Source: Echinococcus granulosus
Taxonomy: Eukaryota; Platyhelminthes; Cestoda; Cyclophyllidea; Taeniidae
DNA length: 64,000 bases
Assembly: GCF_000524195.1 (NCBI RefSeq)
Contig: NW_020170441.1
Location: 342,056-406,055 of the forward strand
Direction of reading: 5' to 3'
The notes under the pieces are model-generated. The model did not search any database. It was not told where the DNA came from and saw only the letters and a program-made list of their open reading frames with translations. Position numbers and translations under genes: made by a program. This document shows, one piece after another, positions 26,942 through 36,161 of this stretch (its first letter is position 1; the number at the start of each line of letters is the position of its first letter).

Positions 26942-29900
26942 ATGGCCAACTCCTCAAATAAAGCAAGGTGATTGACGTATTACTTTTGCCCCGTGTTTCG
27001 GGGATTATATTGAAATATAGTATATTTTCAGATAATACTGATTTTATTTACGCATTTCTCTTGGCTTGCGTGAATATTATGTAGGCCAGATCAGCAGCAA
27101 CCTCAGCAACCGTTACTGGCACCCCAGGTGATAACAGTCAGTTCAGCCGTTGGCAACTTTGCAACTAATGGTCTTCCCGTAACTCGCCCGGGAACATCGG
27201 TTATTGTGCGAACAACAACCAACCCTCCCACCTTAACGAGGAACCTCGTTGTTATTCGTCCCTCTACCGTCACGGCGTCAACTACTCCCTCCGCCCCTCG
27301 GTTTTTTGTCCATCCAGGTTCATCGCGTCCTATATTGCCCCAAATCGACATCTCTTCATCATTGGATGTGGACAATCAGCCCGATGCTAGCAACGCACCG
27401 GTTGCAACTCTCCTTCGCAACGCACCTATCTCCATGCGCTTTGACGGACACACACAGCCTATCAGTACGGTTCCTGTTGCCAGTCGGCTATCCTTGATGA
27501 AGAGGCATCCTGCTGGATCAGGAAATATCGCAGCCACCGGGGCGCGATTGGGAGCGGTAGCCGAGACGGCGGGAACTCTACCTCAGCCACTCAATCACAA
27601 AATTATCCGAGAGATGCAGGTTTGTTATGCTTAGTTCGGTAATAGAGCATTATTCAAGAATCCAATATTTGAAGCTATCACCTGCATAGTGTGGAGTGAT
27701 CAATTCAGTCCCACTTATTTGGACTTCAGCCTAATATGCGCAGTTTATTGCTAAGGTCAGGTCGAGTCGTACTTTTTTTAAGGTTCGAGTTTGCACACGT
27801 GCGGACAGGAAGCTAAGCGTGTTTCACTATAATACCTACGATCGAATCGACCTGACGGGTGGAGACAGTAAAGGCGGGTCTTCCGCTCTCCCGGAGGTAT
27901 TTATACAGCGTGAGAACAACCTTCGACAGTACAAGGCTTCTCACAGCATCATTGATGTGCCAACTCGTGGAGCAGGCAGTGAGTTTGGCCAGGAGGCAAG
28001 GGAAGAGGCCCGTTTACGCAAGCTGGGTATCGTGAGGCAGGGCTATCGTGCAGAAGATCAACCCTGGCTTCTTACCGTCGGCAAGGGGCGTACGGCGAAG
28101 CGCTACAGGGGTGTCAAAGAGGGCAGCGTATCGACCAACGTGAGACACTTCGTATTTTGTCAGACGAAAGATGGGAACTTTGATGCATACCCTGTGCACG
28201 AGTGGTATGTTTTTCTCCTCAATGATTGTGGTTGTTAGCTTATCCTTCAGCGTCTTATTTGCCAATGGAAGTGCGATTTAGCTTACTAGAAATACCTTGA
28301 AAGTTGTTATTACTGAACTCTATTTAGGTATAAGTTCAGCCCCGAAGTCACATATCGCTACCTTCGTGACGATGAGGCTGAAGCGGAATTCAGCCGCCGG
28401 CATAAAACGATGAATCTTTTCAATGTCATGGTTAAGAGGAAAATGGCTGACAAGGCCACTGAGGAAGCTGTAGGAGAGGGTAACGAAACCCGTACTAAGT
28501 AAGCATGGCCATTTCTCCCAACAACCCTGTTTAAACTAAACCCTTCATGTGTTATTTTGAATGTGCAGATCTCGTATTGGAACTAAGAACGATAAGCTAG
28601 CAAAGCGGGATCGCTCCTCCGCTCTCCTCTTGACGGAGCTGGATGAGTGGAAGGACTTCGGTGCAGACGATGAGGAGGAGGAGGAGGAGGAGGAGGAGGA
28701 GGATGTAGCCGAAAGCATCGGGGTAGGTGACCTCGAGGGTGAAAGGGGAGGAGAACTTGGCGAGGGTGGCGAGGCTGGATTTCCGAAAAAGCTTGACGAG
28801 TTGGTAAAGAAGGCGAGCAGTAAAAAGAGGCGAGCGGCAGCGATCGTGGCTCGTAAACGTAGGGCTACGAAACAGCGTGCCCGCCGACGGCGAAAAGGGG
28901 CAATCGGAAACTCTTCGGGTGAGGAAGATGACGTTAATGAGGAGGCCTGGGATGAGAGCGATCCTGATGATCACGAGGGTGATGAGGTAAAACCTTGTAA
29001 TGCTGTTGCCGTTGTGGTGCAGGTTGGTGTCTATCTGCACCCAGTATCGCGTATATAATTGAGCCTTGGCTGTCCCTCTTTCCTCCCATTACGATAATGG
29101 GGCTTTGAAAAGACTAAATTACCTTTACTATTCCCTGCTGGATATTTATTTGTTTGGGATTGTCATTCCAGGTTGACTACATGACAGACTCTTCATCTGA
29201 TGAGGAGAAACTCTCAGAGGACGATCGAGAGCAGATTTACCAGGAGCAAGGCGTTGATGAGGAGGCAGGCCTCAAAGCTCTCCTTACTGATATGAGTAAG
29301 TTCGTTTGTTTGCAAATCTCCGCCACCTATACTCACCATTTATTAAGTGTTTTTATCCTGATCTTGTTAGCCTGCTTAAAAATGTTAAGGTTCTCAAGTG
29401 TGTAACCTAACACGAGGGTGGGTTGAAGCCGACAATATAACTCCTTTAGCTTTACTTTGTATTTCCGTCGCTTTTATGATTTTACGGTTGATTTACTTCA
29501 CATCTTTTCATAAATCGTGATAATTTCTCAAGGCGATTCCGAAGAAGGGCAGCAAAACAAGCCAGACAATTTGAATCCTGACGATTTTGACGAGGATGGA
29601 GATGATGGTGGTGAGGAAGTAGATGGCAAAGGTGAGCATGAGCACAAATTGAGGGCTAGCGATCCCAAGAGTCGCCGTAGCAAGGCAATCTCCTCGGACT
29701 CCTCTTCCAATGAGGATGACAGCGACGACTCGAGTGATGATTCTTCCAGTGACTCTTCCTCTTCGTCCGCCTCTGATTCGGATGTTGCGCCTGACGACCC
29801 TACCCGTCTCGCCAGAAAGGCCCAGAAGAAGGCGGAACTGCTTCAGCGTATTTCGGACAAAGTTTCATCCTCTGCCTCCCTTCCACAGGTTAACGATCAG

Positions 29901-30248
29901 CCTAACTCTGGAGGAACAATCAAAAGGCCCCTGGAGGACTCCGGTGTCACAATGACTGCAGCCTCTGACAACCCTTCGAAGAGACCCAAACTAACTGAGC
30001 CAGCTACTGATGACGCGTTTATAGCGGCTGTACGAAAGTACCTGACACGCAAACCGATCAGCGTAGCGGAACTTCTGAAGAAAATTCGCTCTAAGCGCCT
30101 CGTGCCGCACTCCTCACAGACGGGTCGCAGCACTGGGGCCTTAGGCACCGACGATGTAGCTGAGACGATGCTCGCTAATGCTCTGCGCCAACTACGACCC
30201 CTCAAACACATAATTAATGGGCAACCTGTTCTTTCACTCAAGCGATGA
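26942..30248 (+). CDS. GTF2F1: TFIIF large subunit (RAP74)
   Basis: Large subunit of general transcription factor TFIIF, which pairs with RAP30, escorts RNA polymerase II to promoters, aids elongation, and binds the CTD phosphatase FCP1 through its C-terminus. Seven exons: 26942-26967, 27085-27619, 27783-28204, 28328-28498, 28569-28986, 29172-29295, 29533-30248; phases agree, total 2412 nt (803 aa; human 517). Residues 1-187 are a Ser/Thr/Pro-rich extension. The dimerisation domain (about 188-385) carries GAGSEFGQEAREEARLRKLG, AEDQPWLL, PVHEWYKFSP and the following Arg/Glu-rich helix. A long acidic/basic linker includes 11 consecutive Glu, lysine-arginine clusters, EVDYMTDSSSDEE and Ser-Asp repeats (CK2-like sites). 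The C-terminal winged helix holds VRKYLTRKPISVAELLKKI and a hydrophobic end. These match RAP74 in order. The start Met lies 8 nt after an acceptor. Confidence 0.94.
28672..28702 (+). repeat. (GAG)n trinucleotide run in GTF2F1
   Basis: About ten uninterrupted GAG units encode most of the poly-glutamate run in the acidic linker of RAP74. Slippage here would change linker length without shifting frame. Confidence 0.85.
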
Positions 30249-30561
30249 CATGCTACACCACTTACATTCTAAGTAAACTTGTATATTTATGTTAATGGCC
30301 TTAATTGCGTCCATGTAAAAGTGATCACATTTGTGCTGTTCTGTGAGTGAACCGTTTATGGTCTGTGTTCACAATTGGCTTGGAATATTTCTGATCGAGA
30401 ACTTGGATTGCAGTCCCTTTGTGGGCGAGCTCGAGCATTATACTCCGTTATCGCTACCTTTTCGAATAATTTGTATCCTTTTCATCGAGTTGCATCTGGA
30501 AGATTTGGAGTTTCCGTGTTGTTATCGAAGGCTTTAGACGCGACGTTTTAAAATCAAAATA

Positions 30562-30861
30562 ATGCAGTGGATGTGGACAGATGAGGTGCTTGCTCGTTGC
30601 AGTTGCACTGCAGGCATAGAGGCTGGTAAGGAGGAAGAGAAGCAGAACCCTAACCCTAAGGAACTATGTTCAATCCGTCTTTTGCTGGATGACTCTGCTT
30701 CTAAGCCGGTGTTTCAACAACCAACTACGGATACGCGTGAAATCCAGCGCATTTCCTCGTCTCCAAATCCAATTCCTATGCAGAACGCAACTCCAGATCC
30801 AGTTGAATTGCCAAGGGGGATCAGTGACGTTGCGATTAAGTATCGTCTCAGATGCATGTGA
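30562..30861 (+). CDS. doubtful 99-aa ORF in the GTF2F1 3' region
   Basis: An unspliced frame beginning with ATG and ending TGA, with a hydrophilic Pro/Asn/Ser-rich product and several cysteines near the N-terminus. No domain or known family is recognised. It starts 314 nt after the GTF2F1 stop on the same strand and before the first AATAAA (31079), so it may simply lie in the 3' UTR. Treat as hypothetical. Confidence 0.2.
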   Translation: MQWMWTDEVLARCSCTAGIEAGKEEEKQNPNPKELCSIRLLLDDSASKPVFQQPTTDTREIQRISSSPNPIPMQNATPDPVELPRGISDVAIKYRLRCM

Positions 30862-30884
30862 AATCGATGACTGGTTCGGGTGGC

Positions 30885-31420
30885 TGGTGGGTGTTTTCTT
30901 TCAGCACCGATTACGTTGTGATGGCTAACGCGGAAGGTCTGCCAGGGAAAGCGTCGGGGAAGATGCCTAAAAGAAGTGATGGGTTGTGTAACACGTTGGT
31001 TGGTAAAGGGGCCACTTTAAGCCTCCCACATTGTACCTTCGACAGGTGGACTGGCCTCCGGGCCATGTCAGGCCGTTAAATAAATGTTTGACCAGGATTA
31101 AAATGAGAAAAAAGTGACAAGGAGGAATGAGTGAAAAATACTTTGTCTTATAGTCAAGAGCTCTTCTTTTAAGTCGGATTCCTTGGTATAAGGGACGTCA
31201 TTAGGTTTTGAGCAGCATGAGGTTAAACCATGTCCTCTACCTCAATACAGTTTACAAATGGGTGGAACTCCTGATAAGGTGGGATTGCCAAGGAGCATCA
31301 AATGACTTCTCAGAAAAAATCTTTTATTCGTGTTTCTGGTCCACGGGTTTTTTCTTAAACCACCGATTACTTTGCGATGACTGATGCGGAAGGTTGGCCA
31401 AGGGCGTCCCGGAGATGACA
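30885..31420 (+). repeat. imperfect direct duplication, two copies of about 75 bp
   Basis: A block at about 30891-30965 resembles a block at about 31347-31419 on the same strand. Both contain CACCGATTAC, GCGGAAGGT and a GATG near the end, separated by similar spacing, with roughly three quarters of positions alike by eye. The intervening 380 nt are not visibly repeated. It may be a degraded dispersed repeat present twice. Confidence 0.5.
31079..31084 (+). promoter_or_regulatory. possible polyadenylation signal for GTF2F1
   Basis: First canonical AATAAA after the GTF2F1 stop codon, about 830 nt downstream, followed by the G/T-rich bases tgtttgacc. Another AATAAA occurs near 31593. Which is used cannot be decided from sequence alone. 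Confidence 0.35.
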
Positions 31421-31691
31421 ATAAAGACAAAAGAATCTATGCCCTGCGAAATGGCACCTGCAGCTTAACAATAGTCTCCCAAAGCTTCCGGAATTTGGTA
31501 ATGTGTTTCGTTATGTTACTTTGTTTGTTTTGCCTTCGGAGAAGAAACAGAGCGTTACAATTAGCCTTTTCTTATGCATTGCTACAATTTAATAAAGGAA
31601 GCGCATATATAGTTTAATAATTTTTTACTGTACACCTGGTAGGTTATAATGTTGTGTTGTTGGGACATGACATCATTATGGTACACTGCGT

Positions 31692-31705
31692 CCCCCCCCC
31701 CCCCC
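31692..31705 (+). repeat. C14 homopolymer run
   Basis: Fourteen consecutive C between tgcgt and gaatcc. Unusual in this AT-rich spacer, and prone to assembly error or slippage. Confidence 0.85.
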
Positions 31706-32894
31706 GAATCCTGCGATAAAAAGTACCTTGGAAGAGTAGCGATGGCAATTGCATGCTCGAAGTCCCCACCCAAGTAATGTTGCAAGCCACAAAAACTAAA
31801 TACACATTAGGATATGTATCAAATCGATAGGTTGCTGCCACAAATACATCAAAATCATGGGAAGTAAGGTAAAAATAAGTGCATCTGCATTCAAAATAAG
31901 GGATACCCCTTCAGAACGTCAGGTGCTCGAAAAGTAATGCCCCGTATTTTAAGGCGAACATTTAAAAAAAGGGTTCATGTCAAAGTAAATGCAAAACAAT
32001 CGTAACATTTTCTCGTTACTCAGCTATGGTGCACTTAAAGAAATTAACAAACGTAACGCTCAAGCCTCAGATGCATAGAAAAATAGAGCAACGATTTGTA
32101 TGGCAAATATATGACTTGCGCACGAGACAAATAGACATTCTTTATCCATTTTGTTTATACCGGCATTAAGTGCTGCAGCGGTTGCACTTTCGGTTTTCGT
32201 TGTTCTGTTTCGCTGGTGTCTGCGTCCAAGCTCTAGTCTGCGTTGATGGATCGTCGGAGTGTACGGACACAGGCGGATTCTGTTTACTGACTTGATGTTT
32301 TCGCATATCTGTTGGTTTAAGTGTTTTTCTCGTACTATCCTTTGGAAAGTTAATTTATGGTTATATGTCCCCTAGTTAATGCGTCAGTTAACTTGCTGCT
32401 TTTTTTGTGGTTTGGATTTGCGTGTTGTATGACCAAATGGTTTTATATCATCTCATATCTATTTAAATCACAACACTTTCATTGCTTGGAATGTCCGTTC
32501 GTAAAAGTCTTGCAATTAATGGCTGTTTAGTTACATAACGACGGCCATATTGTTATTCGAAGACTATTTGATTATTTACAGCGTGCTCTTAAGTGGAATG
32601 TGTGCATCAGTCTGTACGGCAATCGTCTTACTAGGTGATCATGCGTTTCTGAAGAATCCCTTGGCTTTACTTTGCTATTTGGCTGCGTTGTCGAGCCCGG
32701 TTGCTAGTCTTTTTACCAAACGGAAGTAGGTATATTCGGGTTTTCGCCCCATATATTGCTAGGGGTGGGTTGAGGTGGATAGGTGAATCCGTTTTTAGCG
32801 ATTTGGTGGGATTTTGGTAAGGGTGGGTGTTCTAGGGTCCTTGTTGGGTACTTCATTAGTAACCGTTAATGCGGTAATTGCCGCGATCTTTTAG

Positions 32895-35800
32895 ATAATT
32901 GGCGACCCGGATAAACTTCTTGAGTCCCTGCGGGACCACCTAACTGAGGCTGGAGGGATCCGAGAGAAATCCATATCTGAGTTGGTCTCTCTAATGTCTA
33001 ATACCAACGGGAAACTCGTTCCAAAATGCATTTCTCTTTGCATAATATCAGCCTCCGAGCCGTCCGTGCAGTCGCTTTTGTGTGATACTGACGCGTGGGA
33101 TATCCTTCTCAAATGGCTGCAAGAGTCCCTGAAGGAGGAGAATTTCTCCTTTTTGGTTGAGCTGATGCAAGTCTACCATGATCTGCCTGTCACCCTGGAG
33201 CAACTCACGCGCAACGTTTGTCCGAAATTGATAAACTCTCTGTCAAAGAAGTCTGACAATGAAGGTACTCATCTTCTAGATCCATATTTGGTTCTTCGTA
33301 GATGTCCGTTCACTTGCAACAGAAATAGTAAAGAAGTGGAAGGGTGTTATCAATAGGAACTCACGCAAGGATAGCACAGAGGCGCAGACGAGAAAGCGAA
33401 AGCTAGAGTCTGTCAAGGAGAATGCCTCCGCTGGTGACCCGCCATCTGCAACCAAAGAGGTGAAGAGGAGGAGGTCTACTGTCAAAGTGCCGCCTACCGT
33501 GATGAGGACTGCTGGCATTGAAGAAGCCAATGATCAAGTCGTACTTAAGTCTAGGTCAGAAGTCCTTGCAAAGAAGAGGTATATTGATTGCCCTCATTAC
33601 AACTTGTATAGCAAAACCGAAATTGAAAAGGTGGAACCGGTTGGGCCTATCGAATCTTTTCACCAGAAGATAACAGTAACTCCCGCAGAGCCCAAGAAAT
33701 GTATGATAATCTTACTTGACATTGTTCCTTCATAGCACCTCATGAAATTCACGAGAGTTTTAGCTTTATAAATGCTCTTGCGAACTCGCAGCCGGTGGTC
33801 CGGAAAAAGCGCAAGGTTTGTAAAATGGAATCACTAAGTAATCCTCCTGAATCGGGACCGGTAAGTGGTTTGTGAATTTGACCAACTAAACTAAGGAATC
33901 CGAAGGTCTGAAAGCGTCCTCTTTTGAATCGGCTAATTCTGAAGCCCAAGACTTTAAGTTGTCTTCCGATCTGGAGTCTCAAAAGAGGTCATCCATCACC
34001 AGCTTTACTACTTTCGCTGTTGACAAAAGGCCCAGGAAGCGTGTTACTTGGGCTCCTGAGGAATCTCTGCAGCAGATAAGCTATTTTGAAGTGGATGACT
34101 CCGAAAGAGGTTTGTTTGAAGAGTAGTGATGAAATATCCTTGCAATTGTTGTCATTTCCATTTCCTGTTTTCAGTTAATGTTACACGTTTCTCTTTGGCG
34201 GAAATTCGTCAGAAGGAGCATTCTCTTGAACGTCAACTTTTTAAACGGCACGAAGAAGTCGAAATTAAGGATGCTAAAGTATGGTCCTTTATTGTCTTTT
34301 AGGCGCCATAATGGGTTTTTTTATCTGGTCCGCTAACAAGTCTCCTTTGGGTTTTCAGTGGTATCCTCCGATTCCTTTGGAATTAACTCTATCGATCGAA
34401 CCGGGCTGCAAATCTGTCGAACGTCAAGTTCAGCTGGATCGGGAGCGCTTTGTTCTTCAAGCTATTTATTTTACTCGTGAGAGTATACCGTTTTCTCCAG
34501 AAGAACCTGAAAAAGAGGAATTTGAGGCCAAAATGGCTGTTGAGATTCCATTAGAAGATGTATGTTTTCTGGGAGGGTTTTTTCCACTGAGTGTTTTGGT
34601 GCTTTCCATCATATTAACTTTTTTACTCAATAAAATTCCACTTCTCTCAATCGTTTCCGTGATGCACTGTTATGCTGACGGAAGTGGCGTATCACATTTA
34701 TGTGGACATCCTTTTTGTCAGTTATGACAAGGAAACGTTCCGAGTAGTTTTGTTGCATTCGTGCCATGATTGTAGGTGTTTGTCGTTCCTATTGAGTGTT
34801 TGGGTTGTGTGCTTCTGTTTGGACTGTGGCTCCAAGAAGGAGGGTTTGGCAGTAGTCGATGTTACAAACGATCTGTGTTGCGATCTTGGGTGGTACGGGC
34901 GGTTTCCCGTGTCTGGAGTCGCAACTTTCGTTGAATCGTTCTTCTGCTTGTGGCCCCGATTGGTTTCGGTCGCTGCGCCTCCGTTGGTTATCAATTCGAC
35001 TGGGCCACGTTTTGTACTGCTTCTCATTGCGTTTTTGCGCTGAAGGCCGATTGGAATTAGGGAAGAGGTAATCAGAGGACGCGTTCCCAGAATCGGATCT
35101 TTTATCTATTTCAGTCGCACCGTAGCTTCCGTGGCAGCCGGTATTCATGTGGTGAGGCTGGTGCGGCCCTCAGAGCGTTTTCTTTTGGTCAGGCGCCTGC
35201 GTCGCCAGAGCGTTGGCGAATATGCCCCAATAGATTGGGGTCGAAATGTCATCATGGTAACTGTTAGAAGGTTCGTATTACTCGGACTGCAAATTCGTTC
35301 CGGGGCTTGGCCCTGATGTTGTGCTGTCCGGAGTGGCAGACGTCTGGTGCGCGTCCCCTTGTAGAGCGCATTAGGGCTTTGATTTGTAGCTGTTTCTGGT
35401 TGTCCATAAAGGCGTAGGAGTACTAAATTGGTTTTGTTTGATTTTAGTTGCACGCAAAGGATCTTCTAGTAGTAAACGACAAGGGCGATGGGAATTCTCA
35501 GGTATGCGGAGGCCTTGTGGCACCAATTGATTACGTGATTTTCTCTTAACGGTGCTAAATCTGTTTTCAGATGTCTCTTAATCCAGAAGTTGCCAATCTC
35601 GTTAAATCGCTCGTACTGAATTTCAACCAGGATAATAGTAAAGCTCCAACGCCTGCAGTAACGACAGCAGTCTCCCCAACGGCGCCTTTTAATCAGACTT
35701 CTAGCATCAACACATCTCCTGACCAGGCTGCAGGTTATGGGAGCCAAGATCACAGCGAAGGTCCAATGCGCCCTGACATGGGGCCTCCCAGGATGCTGGG

Positions 35801-36161
35801 TCCCCCATTCATGTCGGGAGAGCGTTGTCCTCCACCACACAATGGTATGCGACCTCGTGGACCTCCAATGCGTCCCCCATTGGGTCCAGGAGGCCCTATG
35901 CCCTATCGCCATCCTCAATATGCGCCTCCAGATGTTCCGCCGCCGCGCTTCGCTAGGGGCCCCATGCCTCCTCCACCATTCCGCGGTCCACCACCCTCCA
36001 TGTACGGCGGGGGCAGACCCCCCATGAATGGGCCTGGTAGTGGCGGTGGCCGACGAGGCGGTCGAGTCGAACAGGTGTGCAAGTTCTTCCAACAGGGTAA
36101 TTGCCGCAACGGAAGTAGCTGCCACTTTCTTCATCCTGGATATCAATCACCGAATTGGTGA
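32895..36161 (+). CDS. PPP1R10: PP1 nuclear targeting subunit PNUTS
   Basis: Orthologue of PNUTS, which holds protein phosphatase 1 in the nucleus, dephosphorylates the Pol II machinery and promotes transcription termination. Seven exons: 32895-33264, 33302-33700, 33736-33860, 33896-34109, 34175-34278, 34359-34559, 35571-36161; phases agree, total 2004 nt (667 codons before the stop). Residues 1-125 form the TFIIS N-terminal (LW) domain (LLKWLQES, KLINSLSKKS), continued by KKWKGVI. SFINALANSQPVVRKKRK matches the vertebrate FLDALNSAPV block. RKRVTW (RVTW at about 347-350) is the PP1-binding RVxF-type motif, followed by SYFEVDDSERVNV. A Pro/Gly/Met-rich region precedes a C-terminal CCCH zinc finger (C641, C649, C655, H659). 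No Met opens the frame: a stop lies immediately upstream, so the start must come from an unseen exon or a spliced leader. Intron 3 is only 35 nt. Confidence 0.93.
33861..33895 (+). other. 35-nt intron in PNUTS
   Basis: GTAAGT at 33861 and ctaag at 33895 bracket just 35 nt. Removing it keeps the frame from SGP into ESEGLK. Read through, the frame meets TGA (gtg gtt tgt gaa shows no stop in phase 0 at first, but the downstream frame is lost because 35 is not a multiple of three). Near the lower limit for spliceosomal introns outside ciliates. Confidence 0.8.

Larger units (their letters stand above)
30249..32894. other. intergenic region GTF2F1 to PNUTS
   Basis: 2.6 kb without a confident gene. 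It holds a 99-aa open frame (30562-30861), an imperfect duplication near 30.9 and 31.35 kb, a C14 run, and a possible GTF2F1 polyA signal at 31079. The last 10 nt (cgatcttttag) form the acceptor directly in front of the PNUTS reading frame. Confidence 0.5.

Noticed and set aside
28597..29040. 147-codon minus-strand frame
   Set aside because: Antisense shadow of the acidic linker exon of GTF2F1; the Leu run is just the complement of the GAG repeat.
30648..30660. Telomere-like CCCTAACCCTAA
   Set aside because: Only two units, inside an ordinary spacer; too short to mean an interstitial telomere.
31920..32160. Segment gctcgaaaagtaatgcccc and following sequence, reminiscent of the start of a mariner-like transposon
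   Set aside because: No matching inverted end, no transposase frame and no target-site duplication was found; the resemblance is by memory only.
34722..35453. Overlapping minus- and plus-strand frames of 60-123 codons inside the last PNUTS intron
   Set aside because: No splice continuity with PNUTS, no domain-like sequence, several frames overlap one another, and exons 34559 and 35571 join in phase without them.
35466..36146. 226-codon minus-strand frame opposite the PNUTS last exon
   Set aside because: It is the antisense shadow of a Pro/Gly-rich coding exon; the + frame carries a clear CCCH zinc finger and a homologous context.
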